Made by a program: the position numbers and the translations under genes. A DNA stretch of 11,476 nt from CBFDBT01 sp965603115 (GTDB lineage: Bacteria > Pseudomonadota > Alphaproteobacteria > Sphingomonadales > Kordiimonadaceae): NCBI GenBank assembly GCA_965603115.1, contig CBFDBT010000072.1:1-11476 (forward strand), written 5' to 3'. The notes below the pieces were generated by a model. It was not told where the DNA came from. It saw only the letters and a program-made list of their open reading frames with translations, and ran no database searches. This document shows, piece by piece, positions 6,855 to 11,476 of this stretch (positions are counted from its first letter, which is position 1; each line of letters opens with the position of its first letter).

Positions 6855-7445
6855 ATGAACACAAAGAAGGATTTAAAATCGATGAAAACGATCTCCATTA
6901 CTAACCTAGAGCTTGATGATTTAATTACTCTAGTAGAAGACAATGCAAATGATAACCCCCCATACTCACATGTGCGTACACCACCGCCTCAATTGTACAC
7001 AGACGAAGAGGCGGCTCATATGTTCCGCATTCCTGTCAGTAGTTTCAGGCGACTCCGTTATAACCGTAAAATTGAATTTATTAAAATCGGGCGCAAAAGA
7101 CTTACTAGCGTTATTCAGATCAATAAATATTTATCTGAAAACACATACCGCGCAGAAACAACGGTAGAAAAAAAATATCCTCGCGTGTCGCTCTTACAGG
7201 TGAAGCTTCATGCTCAACGCAGCTTAGCAGAGGAACCCGAAATGTTTGAGGTCATCGAAATGCTTAAGGAACTCGAAATGTTTGAGGGGCTCGAAATTCC
7301 TGAGCTGCTCGAAAAGCTTGATGGGTTCAATATGCTTGAGGTGCTCGGAATGCTTTATGAGTTCGATATGCTTGATGGGCTCAAAATGTCTGAGGTGCTC
7401 GAAATGCTCTCGTTCGGTTCATCTTTTCACGAGTTTAACTGCTAG
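6855..7445 (+). CDS. Excisionase-like helix-turn-helix protein with C-terminal hexapeptide repeats
   Basis: Residues about 47-96 match the MerR/excisionase-type helix-turn-helix: LYTDEEAAHMFRIPVSSFRRLR, then FIKIGRKRLTSVIQINKYL. Proteins of this kind bind attachment-site DNA, bend it and steer an integrase toward excision. Its position two genes before a tyrosine integrase fits that role. Residues 126-185 are ten imperfect copies of a six-residue unit with consensus E-V-L-E-M-L, encoded by an 18-bp tandem repeat. The tail is strongly acidic and hydrophobic, probably helical, and unlike ordinary excisionases of 60-100 residues. At 196 residues the protein is about twice normal size. Start: ATG 6855 has no ribosome site. 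ATG 6882 (residue 10) has GAAGGA 10 nt upstream and may be the true start. Confidence 0.75.
   Translation: MNTKKDLKSMKTISITNLELDDLITLVEDNANDNPPYSHVRTPPPQLYTDEEAAHMFRIPVSSFRRLRYNRKIEFIKIGRKRLTSVIQINKYLSENTYRAETTVEKKYPRVSLLQVKLHAQRSLAEEPEMFEVIEMLKELEMFEGLEIPELLEKLDGFNMLEVLGMLYEFDMLDGLKMSEVLEMLSFGSSFHEFNC
7230..7409 (+). repeat. Ten-unit 18-bp coding tandem repeat
   Basis: Units begin at 7230, 7248, 7266, 7284, 7302, 7320, 7338, 7356, 7374 and 7392. The best consensus is GAGGTGCTCGAAATGCTT (Glu-Val-Leu-Glu-Met-Leu). The last unit and the one at 7338 differ from it by about one base each. The array is in frame with the excisionase-like gene and has no spacers, so it is not a CRISPR. Divergence among units shows it is not a recent amplification, yet the codon pattern is still obvious at DNA level. 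Confidence 0.88.
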
Positions 7446-7479
7446 TGATCGACCTTCAAAATGGCATTATTGGATTGTT

Positions 7480-7797
7480 ATGAGCAAGGAAATTTATAAA
7501 TTAGCCGACAAGGTTCGCAAGGCGCTGAAAAATGGTAGTGGGATCAATTTGACCCCGACACAGCTGTATTATCTTGCTACATTGGCTGTATTCAATCCTC
7601 TTTATGAGGCCGAGAAAAAGGAGATGCTAGGGTGGCAAGAAATTTCGAACGACAATATCAATTTGGGAAGTGCTGGCTCAACACAAGAAGAGCAGCGTCA
7701 GGAAACCAATATTGGATCGTCTGCTGGTACGAAAGAGGCGCCACCCGCTCCATATCAACCGGGATTCAAGCTGATTTCGACGACAGGAGTAAGCTAA
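7480..7797 (+). CDS. Small hypothetical protein overlapping the integrase
   Basis: A 105-residue frame from ATG 7480 to TAA 7795-7797. The first half is predicted helical and basic: MSKEIYKLADKVRKALK, then LTPTQLYYLATLAVFNPLYEAEKKEML. The second half is a Ser/Gly/Gln/Pro-rich linker. No family is recognised. There is no convincing ribosome site before 7480. The same frame is open back into the repeat region of the upstream gene, but only as a shadow of the repeats. It overlaps the integrase frame by 166 nt if the integrase starts at 7632. Helix plus flexible linker is also the look of an integrase N-terminal arm-binding region, so this may be the N-terminal part of the integrase, joined by frameshift or separated by an indel. 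Confidence 0.5.
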   Translation: MSKEIYKLADKVRKALKNGSGINLTPTQLYYLATLAVFNPLYEAEKKEMLGWQEISNDNINLGSAGSTQEEQRQETNIGSSAGTKEAPPAPYQPGFKLISTTGVS

Positions 7798-9059
7798 ATC
7801 CCCCACCTCAAGAGGTGTGGGATGCACTGTACCAAAAAAACAAAGAGCTTACGAGAGGTGATAAGAAGGCCTCGAGAGTTGCATTAGTCATTGATATCCT
7901 CTGGGATTATTATGAGCGTCATGCCTCACAGCTGGCTTCTGAGCGTAGGGGAAAATCAATCGAAGCCAGTCTTAAGCACTTCACAGCATTTCTAGGTCAC
8001 GAAAAAGGAAATGGTAACCTTAAGAACGATTGTACCGTCAATGACCTCACATCAGCAATGATTGAACGCTTCCATGAATGGCGGGTTAACTCGCATGGCT
8101 ACACCTACCTTGATAGACGCGGAGTGAAGAAAGAGTTCGCGCATAAAGGTGTGAGCTACAAGACCGCTGACACAAACACGGATTATGTCAGGGCAGCGCT
8201 CAATTGGGCATGCCGACAAAATCTCATTGATCGGGCACCTATCATTCCCAGCGTCCCCAAAGGCAAGCTACCGGGACCGAGAGATCGTGTATTAGATATG
8301 AGCGAGATAGTGGCTCTATTTGAAGCCGCTGATAAGCGCTTTCATCAATATCCACAGGATATGTATTATTTAATGGTGGCTTTTGCCACAGCAGGCAGAC
8401 CAGAGGCAATCTGCGACCTTCATACTGACTGGTGTGTAGACTATAAACGAAACTTACTGATCATGAACAAACCAGAACGCATGCAGACGAGAAAGTCTCG
8501 CCCGACTATACCGATTGTAAAGCACCTCAAGCCGTGGCTTCAAAAGGCATCGGGAGCAGTGATCTCAAAGCAAAAGCGGGACTATAAAGATAACATAACG
8601 CTGGAGTATGGACTGCAAGCGGTCCAGAGCAATAGAAACTCCTTCAATAGTATGACAGAACTCGCCGGAGTAACTGACGTATGTCGTGAGACAATCCGTC
8701 ATACAGCGACGACCATCCTGTTTGAAAAGAATGTACCTGAGATGGAGGTTGAACTTTATACCGGGCATTCAGCAGGCAGGAGTACCTCCAGACACAACTA
8801 TTTCAAATACCGACCCGACTATCACCAGCAGGCAAGGCTGGCTATGGAGAGCTTCTTTGACGAGCTATCAAAGCTTACCAAAGCGCCTTTACGAAACACA
8901 TACGAAACACGCCGCAACATCGAGATTGATGTCAAAGAGTTTAATACTCGCTACAGCGCTGAATATAATGATGTTTCTGGATTGTTAAATGGTGGTCGGT
9001 ACTGGGCTCGAACCAGCGACCTCTTCGATGTCAACGAAGCGCTCTACCAACTGAGCTAA
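7632..9059 (+). CDS. int: Tyrosine recombinase / tRNA-site integrase
   Basis: A site-specific recombinase that integrates and excises the island at tRNA-Val. Numbering from GTG 7632, a SAM-like core-binding domain covers about 80-200 and the catalytic domain about 215-405. Catalytic residues are R256 (TAGRPEAI), K288 (QTRKSRP), R356-H357 (ETIRHTAT), H379 (YTGHS) and the nucleophile Y390 (HNYFKY). The usual first His of HxxR is Glu here (E353). The GTG at 7632 has AAGGAG (7618-7623) 8 nt upstream. The first 50 residues are atypical and overlap the small gene in another frame, so the true N-terminus may lie near 7785-7815 or be supplied by that gene. The last 22 codons or so run antisense through tRNA-Val, with the stop at 9057-9059. 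The C-terminus therefore comes from the attachment site and would change on excision. 475 residues is slightly long for the family. Confidence 0.93.
   Translation: MARNFERQYQFGKCWLNTRRAASGNQYWIVCWYERGATRSISTGIQADFDDRSKLNPPPQEVWDALYQKNKELTRGDKKASRVALVIDILWDYYERHASQLASERRGKSIEASLKHFTAFLGHEKGNGNLKNDCTVNDLTSAMIERFHEWRVNSHGYTYLDRRGVKKEFAHKGVSYKTADTNTDYVRAALNWACRQNLIDRAPIIPSVPKGKLPGPRDRVLDMSEIVALFEAADKRFHQYPQDMYYLMVAFATAGRPEAICDLHTDWCVDYKRNLLIMNKPERMQTRKSRPTIPIVKHLKPWLQKASGAVISKQKRDYKDNITLEYGLQAVQSNRNSFNSMTELAGVTDVCRETIRHTATTILFEKNVPEMEVELYTGHSAGRSTSRHNYFKYRPDYHQQARLAMESFFDELSKLTKAPLRNTYETRRNIEIDVKEFNTRYSAEYNDVSGLLNGGRYWARTSDLFDVNEALYQLS
8990..9040. other. Probable island attachment site (att) inside tRNA-Val
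   Basis: The integrase gene crosses into the 3' half of tRNA-Val, and the tRNA reads intact through the junction. The recombination core must therefore be a stretch of tRNA 3' sequence shared by island and chromosome. T-arm to CCA (about 8990-9015) or out to the anticodon loop (about 9030-9036) are the usual crossover positions. The exact core cannot be set without the other end, and no second copy of this stretch was seen at 1-8989. Confidence 0.6.
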
Positions 9060-9065
9060 CCGACC
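8990..9065 (-). tRNA. tRNA-Val (anticodon GAC)
   Basis: The minus strand folds into a complete cloverleaf. The acceptor stem is GGTCGGT with ACCGACC, the D arm GCTC...GAGC and the anticodon stem CTTCG/CGAAG. The loop is TTGACAT, giving anticodon GAC, which reads valine codon GTC. The T arm is GCTGG-TTCGAGC-CCAGT with one G-T pair. Discriminator A and an encoded CCA end lie at 8990-8993. The gene is 76 nt with CCA. Its 3' end faces the island, the usual arrangement for tRNA-targeted integrases, and it is intact, so integration preserved function. Confidence 0.97.
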
Positions 9066-9102
9066 ACACTATCGACGAGATGGCTTTGACTACACCGAGT
9101 AG

Positions 9103-9148
9103 GCGGGTCATGCAAGTGCGAATTTGCATCAAGCAACAATAAGCCCGC
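9103..9148. repeat. Inverted repeat between PAP2 gene and tRNA-Val
   Basis: Inner arms ATGCAA (9110-9115) and TTGCAT (9124-9129) enclose 8 nt; outer arms GCGGG (9103-9107) and CCCGC (9144-9148) flank them. It lies between the end of the PAP2-family gene and the start of tRNA-Val, both on the minus strand. It could end the former or overlap the tRNA promoter. There is no T-run, so terminator status is unsure. Confidence 0.3.
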
Positions 9149-9151
9149 AAA

Positions 9152-10312
9152 TTATATATTCTTTGCAAGTCCGCCCCATGAAAATTTCATAAGATATCGT
9201 GTCAGCCAAATACTGAAAACCGCCAACAGTAAGCCACCTAAGCCATCAACCACATAGTGCCAACCCAGCACAACAGTTGAAGTCCACACCATGATCACCC
9301 AAGGTATAGTAGCTATCAGCGTCCATCTACGAGCGGTGTATAACCAATAGGACGTAAGGATCACCATACCTATATGCAGGCTGGGCATCGCCGAAATTCC
9401 ACCAAGTAAAATACCGCCTTCTTCTATTGCCTGTTCAGGTGGCAAGGCGAGAGTGGTTGTCAGTTTTTCCACTGCCATTTGTGTGAGTGAGCCATCTTTG
9501 TGGTCAAAATATTCTGGCCGATAAAAGGCTGGCCCTTTAACCGGATTTAACATGCCAACAAAGCGGCCAACGTAATAAAGAATAATCATTGAATAGCCAT
9601 AGAAGAAAACGGTACGTGAGCCTTGGCTGACAATGATTAAAAAACAAACCATCGTCATCTCTAAAAGCCAGCAGCTATGGTAAAGCGCGTCCCAGAAGGT
9701 GGTGTTATGGGGCATGGTGGCAAGCCACTGAAAAAGCGGCCCTTCCAGTTGCCAAAAAATAGGGTCCCGCCACTCGGTAAACGTTCCCAGCACTTTAAAG
9801 CTCAAAAGGGTGATATTAGATGTGCCAAGAATAGCGTAGCTTGTTATTAAAATTATAAAGACCGCAGGAATACCATTAGAGAAAAAGCGAAAGGATCTGC
9901 TGCTTTCAAGCGATAGACGCTCGGAGATGTTTAGCCCCAATCTTCCTCGCAAAAAGTTGACCGCCATACCGAATAAAATAAGGCTGACATCCCAGAAAAA
10001 ACCAATGATCAGTAAGTAGCCCCCCGCCAAGGCCATCAATATGGTAGTGTCGATAAACCAGAGCGAGAAAGGAGACGAGATAATATTGGCAACCGTCATC
10101 GTGCTGCTCATGACAATAGCACCAAGCAAAAGAAGGAGTAGAAAATAGCGCCATTCGGCATTATCAAAAAGATATTCTCGCACCTTCGACAATAATGTTT
10201 GCTCTTCTACTGCCTGATATCCGTCCGACACTTTTACGTCTCCGTTTAATTTCCACATCAAATAGTGTGTCATAGGTGATTTTTTCAGGCAAGCAACACT
10301 TTTGAGGTACAT
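9152..10312 (-). CDS. PAP2-superfamily integral membrane phosphatase/phosphotransferase
   Basis: This 386-residue polytopic protein belongs to the type 2 phosphatidic acid phosphatase superfamily, which acts on lipid phosphates or transfers lipid-linked head groups at the membrane. Hydrophobic segments lie at about 55-75, 85-108, 110-120, 147-165, 213-228, 238-255, 312-325, 330-348 and 357-372. The superfamily signature is present near the C-terminus: SAMPSLH (307-313, catalytic His) and GWHYVVD (350-356, nucleophile-type His with Asp). A looser motif 1 sits at K259...R265-P266. It looks most like the inositol-phosphorylceramide-synthase-like branch, but the substrate cannot be read. No signal peptide is apparent. 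ATG 10312 has no ribosome site; internal ATGs at residues 14 and 19 are alternatives. It is divergent from the hydrolase gene across a 57-bp gap and lies upstream of tRNA-Val on the same strand. It is chromosomal. Confidence 0.88.
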   Translation of the reverse strand: MYLKSVACLKKSPMTHYLMWKLNGDVKVSDGYQAVEEQTLLSKVREYLFDNAEWRYFLLLLLLGAIVMSSTMTVANIISSPFSLWFIDTTILMALAGGYLLIIGFFWDVSLILFGMAVNFLRGRLGLNISERLSLESSRSFRFFSNGIPAVFIILITSYAILGTSNITLLSFKVLGTFTEWRDPIFWQLEGPLFQWLATMPHNTTFWDALYHSCWLLEMTMVCFLIIVSQGSRTVFFYGYSMIILYYVGRFVGMLNPVKGPAFYRPEYFDHKDGSLTQMAVEKLTTTLALPPEQAIEEGGILLGGISAMPSLHIGMVILTSYWLYTARRWTLIATIPWVIMVWTSTVVLGWHYVVDGLGGLLLAVFSIWLTRYLMKFSWGGLAKNI

Positions 10313-10335
10313 TTAGAAAAAGTCACATCAAGGCT

Positions 10336-10363
10336 TTGCAAATTCCCCACTTCAAGCTATGCT
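10336..10363 (+). promoter_or_regulatory. Candidate promoter giving a leaderless hydrolase transcript
   Basis: TTGCAA (10336-10341) and TATGCT (10358-10363) are separated by 16 bp. Transcription would be expected about 7 nt after the -10 box, which falls on the A of the ATG at 10370. There is no Shine-Dalgarno sequence before that ATG. Confidence 0.45.
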
Positions 10364-10369
10364 ACAACC

Positions 10370-11248
10370 ATGGGCAAAGTTAAAAAAATTGCGAACAGTC
10401 CTTATTTCTTGCGCCAGCCAAAGCAGCCGGCGACCTCTCCTTTTGTTTTTGCCTCTCCCCATAGTGGCGAAGAAGTGCCCAGAGATATGCTTGATACAAT
10501 CGCTATCGAAGCTGTTAGCCTTAAGCAGTCGCAGGACTGTCGTGTGGATGAACTCTTTAGTGCAGTGACAGAATATGGTGTGCCACTTTTGGCTGCGCGG
10601 TATGCCCGCACCTATGTTGATCTTAATCGTTATGATGGCGAAGTGGATGCCACGATGTTTCATCCACGACCGGATGTAGCAGGCCAGTGTGAGCGTGTTG
10701 AAATTGGCCTTGGTGTCATCCCGCGCATTGTTACTGCTGATATTTCGATTTATGAGCAAACTCTTCCACTTGAGCATATCGAAATGCGGCTTAATCGTGC
10801 CTATTACCCCTATCATGCTCGTCTCAAACAATTGCTGGACGACACACGAGAAAAGATGGGTAAAGCCATTTTAATCGATTGCCACTCTATGCCATCTAAC
10901 CTTTTTGGCTGGAGCAAACGTAACGTATTGCCTGACGTAGTGCTCGGCAATTGCAGAGGCCGCAGTTGCAGCAGTGACCTTATTCTCAAGGCTGAAGAAT
11001 ATCTCAAAGATTTAGGGCTAAAAGTACGACGCAATGTTCCTTATGCTGGCGGTTATTGTACGCAATATTACGGCCAACCCGACCGCGGTATTCATGCGCT
11101 GCAAATCGAACTTAATCGCGGTCTTTACATGAATGAAGATAATCGTGAACCCAACGAGAATTTTACGGAATTGCAAGAAAAGCTCAGCACCTTTGCCAGC
11201 CGCCTTATCGCCAGTGAAGACAAATCCAGCGCCCTAGCAGCGGAATAG
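10370..11248 (+). CDS. N-formylglutamate amidohydrolase family protein
   Basis: A 292-residue soluble hydrolase of the N-formylglutamate amidohydrolase family, which cleaves N-formyl-L-glutamate to formate and glutamate in some histidine-degradation routes and related N-acyl amino acids elsewhere. Family hallmarks are visible in order: FASPHSGEEVP (27-37, metal-site region), CRVDELF (57-63), YVDLNR (82-87), IDCHSMPS (169-176, metal-binding Asp/His) and YAGGYCTQYYGQPDRGIHA (225-243) leading to QIELNRGLYM. All are intact and length is normal. There is no signal peptide, so it is cytoplasmic. No other histidine-utilisation genes are nearby, so the hutG role is unproven. It is divergent from the PAP2 gene. 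The ATG at 10370 is set by the MGKVKKIANSPYFL start and the promoter spacing. The Ala/Ser-rich tail after about residue 280 is not conserved in appearance. Confidence 0.9.
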   Translation: MGKVKKIANSPYFLRQPKQPATSPFVFASPHSGEEVPRDMLDTIAIEAVSLKQSQDCRVDELFSAVTEYGVPLLAARYARTYVDLNRYDGEVDATMFHPRPDVAGQCERVEIGLGVIPRIVTADISIYEQTLPLEHIEMRLNRAYYPYHARLKQLLDDTREKMGKAILIDCHSMPSNLFGWSKRNVLPDVVLGNCRGRSCSSDLILKAEEYLKDLGLKVRRNVPYAGGYCTQYYGQPDRGIHALQIELNRGLYMNEDNREPNENFTELQEKLSTFASRLIASEDKSSALAAE

Positions 11249-11476
11249 GTTTTATTTTTATTTCCTCGGCTTACGCCTGCGGGCGGCTTTTCGCCTTACC
11301 TCACCAGCAAGCTGGCTCGGATACTTTATTCTGCAAATATAAGCACCAATCCGAAGGCACTAGTGCCTGAGGCAAGCGTGACCACGCGCCCGCAGCGTCA
11401 GCGAGGAGTAAAACAAGGAGCCTAGCTCACGACCAGTGAGCGTACCGACCAAGCGGTAGGCCGCAACGAAGTGAGG
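11249..11476. repeat. Hairpin-dense intergenic palindromic repeat region
   Basis: After the hydrolase stop and a T-rich stretch (11249-11263), every 30-40 bases contain an inverted repeat. CCAGC-aa-GCTGG lies at 11304-11315, the palindrome AGGCACTAGTGCCT at 11355-11368, GCTCAC-gacca-GTGAGC at 11425-11441, and TACCG...CGGTA at 11443-11458. Long-range pairs enclose them: CTGCGGGCG (11277-11285) with CGCCCGCAG (11387-11395), extended by CCTCG (11264) and CGAGG (11402), and CCTCAC (11299-11304) with GTGAGG (11471-11476). There is no open frame of note. It looks like a dispersed palindromic repeat (REP/BIME-like) or a structured RNA, and continues past the window edge. A terminator for the hydrolase probably lies within it. 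Confidence 0.6.

Noticed and set aside
7230..7409. CRISPR array
   Set aside because: Units are contiguous 18-mers with no spacers and stay in frame within a coding sequence.
7246..7479. N-terminal extension of the small gene rich in Ser/Cys/Lys/Leu
   Set aside because: It is the repeat region read in the wrong frame; the real start candidate is ATG 7480.
10352..10831. 159-residue minus-strand open frame
   Set aside because: It lies entirely antisense to the well-conserved amidohydrolase and shows no motif.

Overview
The window looks like the right-hand part of a tRNA-integrated genomic island (about 1-9000) joined to ordinary chromosome (about 9066-11476). The host is most likely a proteobacterium, tentatively an alphaproteobacterium of moderate GC. 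This rests on the style of the N-formylglutamate amidohydrolase, the PAP2-family protein and the tRNA-Val/integrase junction. No marker here fixes the genus.

Island, left to right. Positions 1-749 hold a possible partial gene end, a 45-residue hydrophobic microprotein with a strong ribosome binding site, and a largely empty stretch ending in nested inverted repeats. Next come hsdM and hsdS (750-3735), a type I restriction-modification methylation and specificity pair with no hsdR in the window. A 9-bp-stem inverted repeat (3885-3909) precedes a C5 cytosine methyltransferase (3944-5095). This enzyme carries an N-terminal helix-turn-helix-like extension. Its motif IX stretch lies out of frame between about 4934 and 5001. 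Convergent to it is a NotI-like restriction endonuclease (5106-6065, minus) with a Cys-rich N-terminal module and D139 / E157-x-Q159 as candidate catalytic residues. Together these look like a type II restriction-modification system.

The right flank of the island is its mobility and control module. A ribbon-helix-helix-like protein (6342-6719, minus) is divergent from an excisionase-like helix-turn-helix protein (6855-7445). The latter ends in ten imperfect copies of a hexapeptide repeat encoded by an 18-bp tandem repeat. A small gene (7480-7797) overlaps a tyrosine integrase (7632-9059). The last 22 or so codons of the integrase run antisense through tRNA-Val(GAC) (8990-9065, minus), so the attachment core lies inside the tRNA gene. 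No second copy of the tRNA end was seen in the window, so the far end of the island lies outside it.

Chromosomal flank. A PAP2-superfamily membrane protein (minus) is divergent from an N-formylglutamate amidohydrolase (plus) whose promoter geometry suggests a leaderless transcript. After it, a hairpin-dense intergenic repeat region runs off the end of the window.

The most interesting points are the hexapeptide-repeat regulator, the possibly self-regulated methyltransferase with its out-of-frame motif and overlapping second reading frame beside a NotI-like nuclease, and the integrase/tRNA overlap.
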